64,000 nucleotides of DNA from Candidatus Terasakiella magnetica (GTDB lineage: Bacteria > Pseudomonadota > Alphaproteobacteria > Rhodospirillales > Terasakiellaceae). The stretch is from contig NZ_FLYE01000005.1 of NCBI RefSeq assembly GCF_900093605.1, positions 1 to 64,000 of the forward strand. The letters run 5' to 3'. Numbering within the stretch: position 1 is the stretch's first letter; each line of letters opens with the position of its first letter. The notes beneath the pieces are model-generated. The model was not told where the DNA came from and searched no databases. It saw only the letters and a list, made by a program, of their open reading frames with translations. The translations under genes and the position numbers were made by a program. Positions 45,088 to 54,383 of the stretch are shown piece after piece.

Positions 45088-45580
45088 GATATTTCACGGC
45101 CTCTTCAGCCGTTTCAACAATGGCCTGTGCCCCACACGCCATCATCAGATTATCCAAGAGATCAAAATCCTCAACCATCAACCCTTTGGGGTCAAATTGC
45201 AGGCCGTGTGAGGGCTCAAGCTCCCCATAATAGGCCTGACAACGCTTGAGATAATTTTCAGTGATGCCATAGCCCACCACCGGGATCGCTTTGGCAACAC
45301 CGTAGCCCATTTCAAAGGCCGTGCCGCCATCCATACCGGGGCCGCGAAACATTTCCATATTGGCGATAATGCCATCACAGCTATCAATCATCTCAATATT
45401 GGCCTGATAAATCGCCCGTGCTGCCTCATGTTTAGACATAGAAGCAATATCCAAACCCGCATCCATGGGAAACACCCCCTCACACCCGTTCGCCGCACAT
45501 AAAGCCTTTAATTCAGCACATTGCGCCATGGGGTCTTTATAAAAAACATCCGGTCCGGCAAGGTAAATACGCGGGGCCAT
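45062..45580 (-). CDS. Nucleoside 2-deoxyribosyltransferase
   Basis: 172 residues. The N-terminal RIYLAGPDVFYKDP carries the family's AGP loop. IDSCDGIIANMEMFRGPGMDGGTAFEMGYGVAKAIPVVGY includes the catalytic Glu (AFEMGYG) and substrate-binding residues. It exchanges bases on 2'-deoxyribonucleosides or hydrolyses deoxynucleoside monophosphates. AAGGAGGAAACCCC upstream of the ATG is a strong ribosome site. It is divergent from the arsenic operon. Confidence 0.9.
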   Translation of the reverse strand: MAPRIYLAGPDVFYKDPMAQCAELKALCAANGCEGVFPMDAGLDIASMSKHEAARAIYQANIEMIDSCDGIIANMEMFRGPGMDGGTAFEMGYGVAKAIPVVGYGITENYLKRCQAYYGELEPSHGLQFDPKGLMVEDFDLLDNLMMACGAQAIVETAEEAVKYLSRLCVTD

Positions 45581-45676
45581 GGGGTTTCCTCCTTAAATTA
45601 CGTTCTGCCAAGATGGCTGATCTTAGCCTGCAATACAATAATAACCTCCCTCCTTAGAATTTCATAAAAATGTCAC

Positions 45677-45710
45677 TTGAAAAATCTATTATTTCGATTA
45701 TTTTCGAAAT
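45677..45710 (+). promoter_or_regulatory. Promoter and palindromic operator of the ars operon
   Basis: ATTTCGATTATTTTCGAAAT (45691-45710) is a perfect 7-6-7 palindrome ending at the base before the arsR ATG. TTGAAA (45677-45682), 16 bases, then TATTTT (45699-45704) would be the promoter, with the -10 inside the operator. There is no room for a Shine-Dalgarno sequence, so arsR is probably translated from a leaderless mRNA. Confidence 0.6.
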
Positions 45711-46013
45711 ATGGAAACTAAAGATGCAGCAGACATGTTAGCCGCCCTTTCTTATGAAGCACGGCTGATGATTTTTCGCTATCTGGTTCGTATGGGGCCT
45801 GAAGGGGCATGTGCAGGTGATATTGCAAAAGACTGTGAGATTACCGCCTCCACCTTATCGCACCATCTCAACCAGATGCGAAACGCAGGCTTGATTGAGC
45901 GCACCCGCCAATCACGCTCGCTCATCTATGTTGCCAATTTTAACTCTATGAATGCCCTGATCGACTTTCTCTCAGATGAATGTTGCAACGGGCAACCGGA
46001 ACTCTGTCGTTAA
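45711..46013 (+). CDS. arsR: ArsR-family arsenic-responsive repressor
   Basis: 100 residues, winged helix: [15 protein letters not shown], then the recognition helix [29 protein letters not shown]. Three C-terminal Cys (Cys91, Cys92, Cys99 in [11 protein letters not shown]) resemble the As(III) site of Acidithiobacillus ArsR (Cys95, Cys96, Cys102) rather than the CVC site of plasmid R773 ArsR. It should repress the downstream gapdh-arsJ genes by binding the palindrome in front of its own start. [14 protein letters not shown] matches the family beginning. Confidence 0.93.
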   Translation: METKDAADMLAALSYEARLMIFRYLVRMGPEGACAGDIAKDCEITASTLSHHLNQMRNAGLIERTRQSRSLIYVANFNSMNALIDFLSDECCNGQPELCR

Positions 46014-46024
46014 AGGAAAAAACT

Positions 46025-47035
46025 ATGACCTTAAGAGTCGCCATTAATGGATTTGGCCGCATGGGCAAGCTGGTATTGCGTGCGGGCTGGGATAATCCCG
46101 AGCTGGAATTTGTCCATATTAACGAGCCTAAAGGCGGGGCAGACTGCGCGGCCCACTTGTTGGAATTTGATACGGTGCATGGCACATGGGGTCATGAGAT
46201 TTCTTCCACCCCTGAAAGCATCACCATTGATGGCAAACGCTTAAGCTATAGTGAGGAAACATCACCAGAGGCCGTTGACTGGGCGGCACTGGGCATTGAT
46301 CTCTTGTTAGAATGTTCCGGTAAATATCGCACAGATGAGCTGCTTCAACCATTTTTAGATGCAGGCATTAAAAAAGTGCTGGTGGCTTGCCCGGTTAAAA
46401 CCGAAGGCGCGCTCAATATCGTCTATGGGGTGAACGAGCATCTTTATGACGCAGATACGCACAATATCATTACGGCAGCATCTTGCACCACCAACTGCAT
46501 TGCGCCTGCCATTAAAGTGCTGCATGAAAAAATCGGTATTGAACGTGGTTCCTTCACCACCATTCATGACCTGACCAATACCCAAGTTATTGTAGATAGC
46601 CCGCATAAAGATTTACGCCGGGCGCGCTCAGGTGTGAATTCACTGGTCCCGACAACAACGGGTTCTGCCACCGCTGTCGCGGTTATTTATCCCGAACTTA
46701 AAGGTAAGCTCGATGGTCATGCGGTGCGCGTTCCACTGCTCACCGGATCACTCACTGATTTTTGCTTTGAGATGAAACGCGAAATTACTGCTGAAGAGGT
46801 CAACGCCCTGTTTGAAGAAGCAGCCAATGGGGAATTGAAGGATATTCTTGGTTTTGAAAAACGCCCCTTGGTTTCCACCGATTTCACCACCGATGCGCGC
46901 TCGGTCATTATTGATGGGCCAAGTACCATTGTGGTCGATGGCACCCACCTGAAAGTTTATCTGTGGTATGATAACGAATGGGGTTATGTGAGCCGTATGA
47001 TCGATATTGCCCAGATGATTTCTGAAAAAACATGA
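46025..47035 (+). CDS. ArsJ-associated glyceraldehyde-3-phosphate dehydrogenase
   Basis: 336 residues from the ATG at 46025. NAD-binding [17 protein letters not shown] and the catalytic Cys154 in [11 protein letters not shown] are intact, with HTT-equivalent [11 protein letters not shown]. In ars operons this GAPDH forms 1-arseno-3-phosphoglycerate from arsenate, the substrate exported by ArsJ. The neighbours (arsR 11 bases upstream, arsJ overlapping by ATGA) support that role over glycolysis. The HINEPKGG segment replaces the usual VNDLTD/INDPFI motif, a feature of this clade. Confidence 0.93.
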   Translation: MTLRVAINGFGRMGKLVLRAGWDNPELEFVHINEPKGGADCAAHLLEFDTVHGTWGHEISSTPESITIDGKRLSYSEETSPEAVDWAALGIDLLLECSGKYRTDELLQPFLDAGIKKVLVACPVKTEGALNIVYGVNEHLYDADTHNIITAASCTTNCIAPAIKVLHEKIGIERGSFTTIHDLTNTQVIVDSPHKDLRRARSGVNSLVPTTTGSATAVAVIYPELKGKLDGHAVRVPLLTGSLTDFCFEMKREITAEEVNALFEEAANGELKDILGFEKRPLVSTDFTTDARSVIIDGPSTIVVDGTHLKVYLWYDNEWGYVSRMIDIAQMISEKT

Positions 47036-48255
47036 CCAACGAGCTTAAAAACTACGCCTGTGTAACAGCCAGCTATTGGGGCTTCACCTTATCAGATGGG
47101 GCCTTGCGCATGCTGGTCCTGTTACATTTCCACCATCTTGGCTACACTCCGCTGGACCTTGCCTTTCTGTTTCTTCTTTATGAAGCCATGGGCATTGTGA
47201 CCAACTTTGTCGGGGGGTGGATTGGCGCGCGTTTTGGTCTCAGGCTCACTTTATTTGCAGGGCTTTCAACCCAGATTGTCGCCCTCACCATGCTTTCCTT
47301 ATTACAAGAAGGCTGGACGATTGCCTTTTCTGTCGCCTATGTCATGGCGGCTCAAGCCCTAAGCGGGGTTGCCAAGGACCTAACCAAAATGTCCTCTAAA
47401 AGTGCAGTCAAACTGGTGGTGGCCGATGAAGGGCTTTTGTTTAAATGGGTCTCGCTCCTCACCGGATCAAAAAATGCGCTCAAAGGCATTGGCTTTTTCT
47501 TGGGCGGACTTTTGCTGGAAATGCTGGGCTTTCAAATGGCGCTTTGGTCAATGGCAGGGGCATTGGCCTTAATCTTGATCTTTGCCGTTGCTGCTGTTCA
47601 GCGGGAGCTTGGGAAAGCCAAATCCAAGATCACGGGCAAAGATCTGTTTTCCAAATCACGCGAGATCAACATCCTGTCTTTTGCACGCATCTTTTTGTTT
47701 GCCTCGCGCGATGTCTGGTTTGTGGTTGGCCTACCTATCTTCATGGCAGAAAAACTCGGCTGGAGCTTTGATGAGATCGGCCTGTTTATGGCGGCGTGGA
47801 TTGTGGGTTATGGTATTATCCAAGCCTTTGTGCCCAAAATCACCCGCAAAACGACTGATGCAAAAAGCGGGGCAAACGCTGCCAAACTCTGGGGCTTTAT
47901 CCTGTTTATCCTACCCGCAAGCCTTACGGCGGCTTGTTATTATCTGCCTGATGACATCACATGGATTCTCATTTCAGGCCTCTTGGTGTTTGCCCTTGTT
48001 TTTGCGGTTAATTCCTCTGTGCATTCCTTCCTGATTGTGGCCTATAGCGATGCCGATAAAGTCTCTTTAAGTGTCGGGTTTTATTATATGGCAAACGCGG
48101 TTGGGCGCTTGCTCGGCACCTTGCTTTCTGGTCTGGTCTATCAAATGGCGGGGCTTGAGGCATGTCTTGGTGTTTCCGCCCTCATGGTGCTTATTGCCGC
48201 CACCAGCGTGATGTTTTTAAATAAAAAAGGCCAAAATGAAATATCCCCGACCTAG
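47032..48255 (+). CDS. arsJ: ArsJ organoarsenical efflux permease
   Basis: 407 residues, major facilitator with about twelve helices. The N-terminus [45 protein letters not shown] is the characteristic ArsJ start; [22 protein letters not shown] is in the middle. It expels 1-arseno-3-phosphoglycerate, which then falls apart outside, giving arsenate resistance without arsenate reductase. It is translationally coupled to the GAPDH gene and is the last gene of the operon. Confidence 0.93.
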   Translation: MTNELKNYACVTASYWGFTLSDGALRMLVLLHFHHLGYTPLDLAFLFLLYEAMGIVTNFVGGWIGARFGLRLTLFAGLSTQIVALTMLSLLQEGWTIAFSVAYVMAAQALSGVAKDLTKMSSKSAVKLVVADEGLLFKWVSLLTGSKNALKGIGFFLGGLLLEMLGFQMALWSMAGALALILIFAVAAVQRELGKAKSKITGKDLFSKSREINILSFARIFLFASRDVWFVVGLPIFMAEKLGWSFDEIGLFMAAWIVGYGIIQAFVPKITRKTTDAKSGANAAKLWGFILFILPASLTAACYYLPDDITWILISGLLVFALVFAVNSSVHSFLIVAYSDADKVSLSVGFYYMANAVGRLLGTLLSGLVYQMAGLEACLGVSALMVLIAATSVMFLNKKGQNEISPT

Positions 48256-48273
48256 GACCTAGATCGGGGATAT
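48241..48273. terminator. Hairpin between arsJ and purD
   Basis: ATATCCCCGA (48241-48250) / TCGGGGATAT (48264-48273), a 10-bp perfect stem containing the arsJ stop codon in its 13-base loop. The following T run is weak (TTTT after six bases), so termination strength is uncertain; it serves two convergent genes. Confidence 0.5.
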
Positions 48274-48304
48274 CATCAAATTTTAAAAGAGGGCTAAACA
48301 GCTC

Positions 48305-49585
48305 TTAGCTATTTTCACGCTCAACTGCGCGCCAACCAATATCGCGACGACAGAAACCTTTTGGCCAATCAATGGCATCAACGGCCTGATATGTGGTGGC
48401 TTGAGCCTGCTTCACAGACTGACCACGACCCGTCACGCCCAAAACACGCCCGCCTGTTGCCAGCACTTTATCGCCTTCAGCTTTTGTGCCTGCATGAAAG
48501 ACAAAGGCATTTTCAACCCCGTTGGCATCAGCCAAGTTTTTAATCTCGGTGCCCTTCTCATAAGACCCCGGATAACCTTCTGCCGCCATGACCACAACCA
48601 TGGCGGTTTCATCGTGCCACTCAAGGCTAATGTCATCAAGGCGACCTTCTGCTGCAGCTTCAAGCGCTTCAAGAACATCAGACTTCCAGCGCATCATCAG
48701 CACTTGGCATTCAGGATCACCAAAACGGATGTTATATTCCAAAACCGTTGGCACACCATTTTCAACCATCAAGCCGCAAAACAGCACGCCTTTATAAGGG
48801 CAGCCTTCTGCCGCCATGGTTTTAATCAACGGTGTAATGGCCGTTTCCATGATCTTGTCACAAATTTCAGGAGACGCAATCGGCGTTGGGGAATAAGCCC
48901 CCATACCGCCCGTATTTGGCCCCTTATCGCCATCATATGCCGCCTTATGGTCTTGGGCCGCAGCTAAGGGCAGCGCGCGCTCACCATCGACCAAGGCAAA
49001 GAAAGAACATTCTTCACCGCGCAGGAAGTCTTCAATGACGATTTCGTTACCCGCATCGCCAAAGATTTTCTCACCCATCATGTCATCAACGGCCTTAAAA
49101 GCTTCTTCAACACTCTCACAGATGATCACGCCTTTACCCGCTGCCAGACCGTCTGTTTTCACAACGATCGGCGCGCCATTTTCACGAATGAAATCTTTGG
49201 CTTTATCTGCATCAGTAAAACGACCATAGCCTGCTGTAGGGACGCCTGCCTTAGCACACATATCTTTCATAAAGCCTTTAGAGCCTTCAAGCACAGAAGC
49301 CGCTGCACTTGGGCCAAAGGCTTTAATGCCTGCTTCTTCCAGCTTATCAACCATACCCAGCACAAGCGGGGCTTCAGGGCCAACCACCACAAGGTCAATG
49401 GCGTTGTCTTTGGCAAAAGCAACCACGCCGTCCACATCTTCAGCGCCAACGTTCACACATTCAGCCACATCTTTAATGCCCGCATTACCCGGTGCACAAT
49501 AGAGTTTTGACAGTTTAGCCGACTTGGCAATGGACCAACACAGCGCATGTTCACGACCACCGGAACCAACAACGAGTACTTTCAT
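48305..49585 (-). CDS. purD: Phosphoribosylamine--glycine ligase
   Basis: 426 residues, ATP-grasp enzyme of purine synthesis (GAR synthetase). Signatures are MKVLVVGSGGREHALCW, VVGPEAPLVLGMVD, PIVVKTDGLAAGKGVIIC, the PurD signature RFGDPECQVLMMRW and DDISLEWHDETAMVVVMAAEGYPGSYEKG. The length is normal. It is divergent from xseA across about 68 bases. Confidence 0.97.
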   Translation of the reverse strand: MKVLVVGSGGREHALCWSIAKSAKLSKLYCAPGNAGIKDVAECVNVGAEDVDGVVAFAKDNAIDLVVVGPEAPLVLGMVDKLEEAGIKAFGPSAAASVLEGSKGFMKDMCAKAGVPTAGYGRFTDADKAKDFIRENGAPIVVKTDGLAAGKGVIICESVEEAFKAVDDMMGEKIFGDAGNEIVIEDFLRGEECSFFALVDGERALPLAAAQDHKAAYDGDKGPNTGGMGAYSPTPIASPEICDKIMETAITPLIKTMAAEGCPYKGVLFCGLMVENGVPTVLEYNIRFGDPECQVLMMRWKSDVLEALEAAAEGRLDDISLEWHDETAMVVVMAAEGYPGSYEKGTEIKNLADANGVENAFVFHAGTKAEGDKVLATGGRVLGVTGRGQSVKQAQATTYQAVDAIDWPKGFCRRDIGWRAVERENS

Positions 49586-49653
49586 GGTATCTTCTTTCCC
49601 AAAAACTGATTTTGATGTTCACAAGTTGACAATTGTTTAGCATATTACCCCCC

Positions 49654-51216
49654 ATGACTGACAACCCTTTTGCAGATGCATTTGAAACACCCGCGCAGCA
49701 TAATCAGCCTGTCTTTAGTGTTTCCGAACTTTCAGGCGCCCTCAAACGTACGGTGGAGGACGCTTTTTCTCTTGTGCGTGTACGCGGTGAAATCTCTGGT
49801 TTTAAGCGCGCCGCCTCCGGTCATCTTTATCTCGCACTAAAAGATGAAAATGCCGTGATGGATGCGGTGTGTTGGAAAGGGGTTGCCGCCAAGATCGATC
49901 TTAAGCCCCAAGACGGGATGGAAGTTGTCTGTAAAGGCCGGCTCACCACATACCCCGGGCGCTCTAAATACCAGCTTGTGATCGAATCCATGGAGCTTGC
50001 TGGTGAAGGCGCGCTACTTAAGCTGCTGGAAGATTTAAAGCGCAAACTGGCGGCAGAAGGGCTTTTTGATGAAAGTCGCAAAAAACCATTACCGTTTTTG
50101 CCCAAAACCATCGGCATTGTCACCTCACCCACAGGCGCGGTTATTCGCGATATCATGCATCGTCTAAATGATCGTTTCCCCCGCCATGTCTTGCTTTGGC
50201 CCTGTCTTGTGCAAGGTAAAGGCGCTGCTGAACAAGTGGCAAAGGCCATTAAGGGCTTTAATGAAATTGATGGCACAGGTGATGTACCACGCCCTGATCT
50301 TATTATTGTGGCGCGCGGCGGTGGCTCGCTGGAAGATTTATGGTCTTTTAATGAAGAAGCCGTTGTGCGCGCCGCCGCCTATAGTGATATCCCGCTGATT
50401 TCTGCTGTGGGTCATGAGACCGATACCACCTTAATTGATTATGCCTCAGATCGGCGCGCCCCCACCCCAACGGCGGCGGCGGAAATTGCCGTGCCTGTGC
50501 GCCGTGATCTTTATGCCCAAGTTCTTGATGATGGTGCGCGCCTTGAAGCCGCTATCAACCGCAGCCTTGAAGAGCGCAAAATCCGTGTGACCTCGGCTGC
50601 ACGTGCCATCCCTAACCCTCAGCGCATGGTTGAAGATATGACCCTGCGCCTTGATGACCGTGTGGAGCGCCTTGGCAATTCAGCCCAGAACCTGCTTCAA
50701 CGCCATGGCATGCGGGTTGAACAACTGGCGTCAAAAATTCCACAGCCCCAGCAGCAAATCCAAAATGCGCAGGAACGTCTTTTAGGGCGCACCCAAGCTT
50801 TAATGTCGAGCTATCAATCCTTCCTTCAAAAACGTCAAAGCCGTTATGATCGCACCAGTGCCTTAGTTCGGCGCAAGGCTATTGATGATCAGGTGGAACG
50901 TTCCAGCCAGAAACTGGGCAGCCTGTCAGCCTTATTAGAAAGTTATTCTTATAAAAGCGTTCTTGATCGCGGTTTTGCGCTGGTGAGTGATAAAGACGGC
51001 AAAGCGGTAACGGCCTCTGCGGGTCTGTGCAGTGGGGATGAGCTTTCCATCCAGTTTGGTGGAGATGATCAAGTTGATGTGCTGGTCAATGGTGAGGGTG
51101 TTGCGCCAACTGCGCCCCCCACCCCCAAACCAGCCCCTGCGCCTGCACCAAAAGTAAAAGAAAAACCAAAGACCAAAGCCAAAACACCATCGCCAGAACA
51201 AGGGAGTTTGTTTTGA
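49654..51216 (+). CDS. xseA: Exodeoxyribonuclease VII large subunit
   Basis: 520 residues from the ATG at 49654; the frame reaches back to a TTG at 49633 and neither has a clear ribosome site. The N-terminal OB domain (FSVSELSGALKRTVEDAFSLVRVRGEISGFKRAASGHLYLALKD) is followed by the catalytic block PKTIGIVTSPTGAVIRDI, RGGGSLEDLWSFNEE and SAVGHETDTTLIDYASDRRAPTPTAAAE. A long coiled coil follows, and a C-terminal Pro/Lys-rich tail ends in QGSLF. The small subunit xseB is not in the window. Confidence 0.96.
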   Translation: MTDNPFADAFETPAQHNQPVFSVSELSGALKRTVEDAFSLVRVRGEISGFKRAASGHLYLALKDENAVMDAVCWKGVAAKIDLKPQDGMEVVCKGRLTTYPGRSKYQLVIESMELAGEGALLKLLEDLKRKLAAEGLFDESRKKPLPFLPKTIGIVTSPTGAVIRDIMHRLNDRFPRHVLLWPCLVQGKGAAEQVAKAIKGFNEIDGTGDVPRPDLIIVARGGGSLEDLWSFNEEAVVRAAAYSDIPLISAVGHETDTTLIDYASDRRAPTPTAAAEIAVPVRRDLYAQVLDDGARLEAAINRSLEERKIRVTSAARAIPNPQRMVEDMTLRLDDRVERLGNSAQNLLQRHGMRVEQLASKIPQPQQQIQNAQERLLGRTQALMSSYQSFLQKRQSRYDRTSALVRRKAIDDQVERSSQKLGSLSALLESYSYKSVLDRGFALVSDKDGKAVTASAGLCSGDELSIQFGGDDQVDVLVNGEGVAPTAPPTPKPAPAPAPKVKEKPKTKAKTPSPEQGSLF

Positions 51217-52037
51217 TTAAACACCTTAAAGCCCTGTGGCTTCCTGCTTTTGCAGGCACTTTCATTTTCCTTCTATCTTCTTTTGCCCATGCCGGAAGTT
51301 ATTCCTTAAAAGGTGAATTTAAACAGGGTGGTTTGATTTTTGGCACGACCACACCGGGCAGTATTGTGAGCCTTGATGCCAAGGAAATACTGGTCTCCAA
51401 AGACGGGCTTTTCTTGTTGGGTTTTGGACGTGATCATAAAAAACAAAGCCATCTGATGATCACCTATCCCGATGGCACACAGGCTGATGAAACCTTAAAA
51501 ATCGCCAAGTCTACCTATAAAATACAGCGCATTAATGGCTTGCCCAAAAAGAAGGTGACGCCTGATCCGGTTGCGACCAAACGTATCATTGCTGATAATG
51601 GCGCTGTCATAAAAACCCGCAAAATCACAACCCCACAAGCTTGGTTTGCCTCGGGCTTTGACTGGCCTGTACAAGGGCGCATTTCAGGGGTATTTGGCTC
51701 ACAACGTATTTTAAATGGCAAGCCACGCAGCCCCCATAAAGGGACGGATATTGCCGCGCCCACAGGCACTTTGATCAAGGCTGATGGCGCAGGTAGAATA
51801 TCGCTGGTTCATCAAGATATGTATCTGATGGGTAAATGCGTGATGATTGATCACGGTCACGGGCTGCAATCCATCTATATTCATATGAATGAAATTTTGG
51901 TGCAAGAAGGCCAGATGGTGAAAAAAGGCGACCCTGTGGGTAAGGTCGGCAAGACCGGACGTGCAACAGGTCCACACCTCCATTGGGGGGTGAGTCTTAA
52001 TAATGTCGCTTTAAATCCAGAATTATTAGTGAAATAA
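51213..52037 (+). CDS. M23-family metallopeptidase, periplasmic
   Basis: 274 residues from a TTG that overlaps the xseA stop (TTGA), with AGGGAG upstream. A signal peptide ends at about AHA (residue 27). An N-terminal beta-domain of about 110 residues precedes the LytM/M23 domain: FDWPVQGRISGVFGSQRILNGKPRSPHKGTDIAAPTG gives the first zinc His and Asp, and GRATGPHLHWGV gives the H-x-H pair. It should cut peptidoglycan cross-links or regulate amidases. Part of its signal peptide (ALWLPAFAG) is encoded by a REP-like palindrome. Confidence 0.9.
   Translation: MIKHLKALWLPAFAGTFIFLLSSFAHAGSYSLKGEFKQGGLIFGTTTPGSIVSLDAKEILVSKDGLFLLGFGRDHKKQSHLMITYPDGTQADETLKIAKSTYKIQRINGLPKKKVTPDPVATKRIIADNGAVIKTRKITTPQAWFASGFDWPVQGRISGVFGSQRILNGKPRSPHKGTDIAAPTGTLIKADGAGRISLVHQDMYLMGKCVMIDHGHGLQSIYIHMNEILVQEGQMVKKGDPVGKVGKTGRATGPHLHWGVSLNNVALNPELLVK
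51236..51262. repeat. REP-like palindrome inside the signal-peptide codons of the M23 peptidase
   Basis: CCTGC-TTTT-GCAGG (51243-51256) with flanks resembling the dispersed GGATTCCCGC...GCGGGAATGAC type. The translation LWLPAFAG is very like the WIPAFAGMT peptide commonly produced when such repeats are read through. It suggests that the repeat was captured as coding sequence. Confidence 0.35.
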
Positions 52038-52045
52038 GTATCCCT

Positions 52046-52080
52046 ATCCCCCATATGGGTGTTATGGGGGATTTTACTTT
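52046..52080 (+). terminator. Intrinsic terminator after the M23 peptidase gene
   Basis: ATCCCCCATA (52046-52055) / TATGGGGGAT (52063-52072), a 10-bp perfect stem with a 7-base loop, followed by TTTACTTT. It ends the xseA-peptidase transcript before the response regulator gene. Confidence 0.75.
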
Positions 52081-52128
52081 GCTGTATCACCCCATGTGAT
52101 GATCAACCCGAAGTGAAAGCACCACATA

Positions 52129-52488
52129 ATGGCGACAGTTCTTCTTGTCGATGATGATATTGATATCCGTCTTTCCATGTCTGTTGTCCTAGAAGGACAA
52201 GGCTATGAGACCTTGGTGGCTGAAAATGGTGTTGAAGCGATCAAACAGCTTGAAGGTCATACGGTTGATTGCGTTTTACTGGATATTTTCATGCCGGAAA
52301 AAGATGGCTATGAAACCATTGGGGAAATCCGCAGGCATTATCCCCAAACAAAAATCATCGCCATGAGTGGTTATAATGAGCGTAGCTTCAGCCCACTTGA
52401 TTATGCCCAATCACTTGGCGCTGACCTTGCCCTGACAAAGCCTTTTAGTGCAGATGAACTTAAGGTCTCTCTTAAAAAATTGCTTTAA
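52129..52488 (+). CDS. Single-domain response regulator
   Basis: 119 residues, receiver domain only: Asp8-Asp10, phospho-acceptor Asp52 (VLLDIFMP), Ser80 and Lys104-Pro105. Closely related to the regulator at 42510, with the shared blocks DIFMPxxxGYETI, IAMSG and PLDYAQSLGA. No kinase gene is adjacent; the kinase at 40891 is the only one in the window. It converges on the lipid A acyltransferase gene with a 4-base overlap. Confidence 0.92.
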   Translation: MATVLLVDDDIDIRLSMSVVLEGQGYETLVAENGVEAIKQLEGHTVDCVLLDIFMPEKDGYETIGEIRRHYPQTKIIAMSGYNERSFSPLDYAQSLGADLALTKPFSADELKVSLKKLL

Positions 52489-53384
52489 TCTTTAGGCCAG
52501 CGGCGATGTAGCCAAAGCCATTGTTCTGGGCGCTCGCTAATCCAGTCTTCCAGCATTTTGTTGATCTCTGTCATAATCAACAGCATATCATCTTTGCGAT
52601 TGCCCGTTTTATTGATTTCCATGGGCTCAAAAAACGTAATTCTGAACTTCACCCCGCCAAGACGCTCAATACGCACAGGCACAATGGGGCAATCATATTT
52701 TAAGGCAAATTGGGCAATGGCAGGTGCAGTCATGGCCTCGCGCCCAAAAAACGGGACCGAAATACCATCATTCATTTTTTGATCCACCAACATGGCAAGA
52801 TGACCGCCTTTTTTCAGCACATTTAAGGCTTCACGCGCGCCTTTACTGCCCTTGGGGATCAAGCCACATTCAGGCGTGGGTTTGCGTTTGGCAAACAGTT
52901 TGCGCATATGGGCGTTATCGGGTTCGCGATAAATCAGATGCACGGGTACGGGCGGGCTATGTTGTGCGCAACCCAAAGCGCAAAATTCCCAGTTGGCGAG
53001 ATGACCGGAAAAGAAAATCCCACATTGATCATCGCCTTCCAAAAGGGCGATATTTTCAGCCCCGACCACTTCAAAACGATCCGGGTCTGAATAGACATTC
53101 ATTTTAGAGACTTGGGGAAACTCAAAGGCCACACGCCCGAGATTTTCCCACATTTTAAAGATGATCTGCTCAATCTCTTGTGCAGTTTTATCAGGAAAGG
53201 CTTTTTGCAAATTATCGCGTGCAATGCGCGTGACCTTCAGCTTTGGCCCAATGGTGCGCGCAATGGCCCCACCAATGGCAGAAGCCAGATCAATCGGCAA
53301 TAATCCCATCACAAAAAACAGCGTATGGGCAATCATGCCCTGCACTGGATGCGTGATATATTTTTGCACATTAAATGACGACAT
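52485..53384 (-). CDS. Lysophospholipid/lipid A acyltransferase (LpxL/HtrB-like)
   Basis: 299 residues, one N-terminal membrane segment. The acyltransferase signature is FFSGHLANWEF (H-x4-E/N type: HLANWE), with GGHLAMLVDQKMNDGISVPFFGREAMTAPAIAQFALKYDCPIVPVRIER and the C-terminal WLHRRWP. LpxL-type enzymes add a secondary acyl chain to Kdo2-lipid A at the inner membrane. It is the last gene of the lpxK-waaA-DUF374-msbA run (18-base gap to lpxK), which fits. Confidence 0.88.
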   Translation of the reverse strand: MSSFNVQKYITHPVQGMIAHTLFFVMGLLPIDLASAIGGAIARTIGPKLKVTRIARDNLQKAFPDKTAQEIEQIIFKMWENLGRVAFEFPQVSKMNVYSDPDRFEVVGAENIALLEGDDQCGIFFSGHLANWEFCALGCAQHSPPVPVHLIYREPDNAHMRKLFAKRKPTPECGLIPKGSKGAREALNVLKKGGHLAMLVDQKMNDGISVPFFGREAMTAPAIAQFALKYDCPIVPVRIERLGGVKFRITFFEPMEINKTGNRKDDMLLIMTEINKMLEDWISERPEQWLWLHRRWPKD

Positions 53385-53402
53385 GTTGAAAAGCCTTGCA
53401 CC

Positions 53403-54383
53403 CTACTCTTTGCCCAAAAGGGGAGAAAGTACAGGCTTTAACACGTCCAACCCCTGCCAGACTAGGGAGATTTTGATCCAGTCGATATCTTTTTTCATAT
53501 TTTCAGGCAGGCGCATGCGATCTTTTTGCGTCGTGATCAGGCTGGCGCCCTGATTTTTCGCCCGTTCTTTAAGGGCGTTAATTTCTTCATTTGAATAGGG
53601 GTGATGATCTGCAAAGCCCACTTCCTCACAAAGCTCAGCCCCCAAGCTGCGCAATGTCTCAAAGAACTTCTCGGGTCGCCCAATCCCGGCAAAAGCCAAA
53701 AGCTTTTTACCTTTTAGATCGTCCCGGGGATCCACTTGAATCTCTGCTTTAATAAGTGGAAGGTCAGGCCGGATATTACCAATACGCGCAAGGCTTCCGG
53801 TTTTATCCTCCCCAATCAGGATAAGTCCTTGGGCGCGCGCCAAGCCAGTGGTGAGTTTTTCGCGCAACGGGCCTGCGGGAAAGACCTTTTCATTGCCATG
53901 ACCAAAGCCACCATCCACCACCAAAATCGACACATCTTTATAAAGATGCGGATTTTGATAACCATCATCCATGATGATCACATCTGCACCTTGTTCCACA
54001 CACATCTTGGCCCCTGCCACACGATCAGCCGATACACAGACAGGTGCGAGCTGTTTTAACAATAACGGCTCATCCCCAACCCCAACAGCGGTATGATCCT
54101 CAACCATCACAGGGCCAGCTAAACGCCCGCCATACCCACGCGATAAAAAGATCGGACTTTTACCCGCCTCCATTAAATAGTGCGCAATGGCAAGGGCTGT
54201 TGGGGTTTTTCCCGCCCCGCCCATGGTGATATTGCCAATACATAAAACAGGTACAGGCGCTTTCCAGCGCGCTTGCTGATTTGCCCGGCGTGTGGTGGCC
54301 TGATGATAGAGCGCCCCGATGGGCGAGAGCAGGCGTGCGCGCAAAGTCTTCTTGCCAAAATTCCAAAAAGAAGGCGCTTTCAT
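53403..54383 (-). CDS. lpxK: Tetraacyldisaccharide 4'-kinase
   Basis: 326 residues. It phosphorylates the 4' position of the lipid A disaccharide. It has an N-terminal membrane-contact helix, the P-loop GNITMGGAGKTPTALAIAHYL (about residues 51-71), SRGYGG, and DDGYQNPHLYKDVSILVVDG, which carries the catalytic Asp-Asp. Its start overlaps the waaA stop by one base (TGATG), so the genes are coupled. Confidence 0.95.
   Translation of the reverse strand: MKAPSFWNFGKKTLRARLLSPIGALYHQATTRRANQQARWKAPVPVLCIGNITMGGAGKTPTALAIAHYLMEAGKSPIFLSRGYGGRLAGPVMVEDHTAVGVGDEPLLLKQLAPVCVSADRVAGAKMCVEQGADVIIMDDGYQNPHLYKDVSILVVDGGFGHGNEKVFPAGPLREKLTTGLARAQGLILIGEDKTGSLARIGNIRPDLPLIKAEIQVDPRDDLKGKKLLAFAGIGRPEKFFETLRSLGAELCEEVGFADHHPYSNEEINALKERAKNQGASLITTQKDRMRLPENMKKDIDWIKISLVWQGLDVLKPVLSPLLGKE

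Noticed and set aside
49626-49646. Sigma-70 promoter TTGACA...CATATT for xseA
   Set aside because: Only 9 bases separate the two elements, too few for a sigma-70 promoter.
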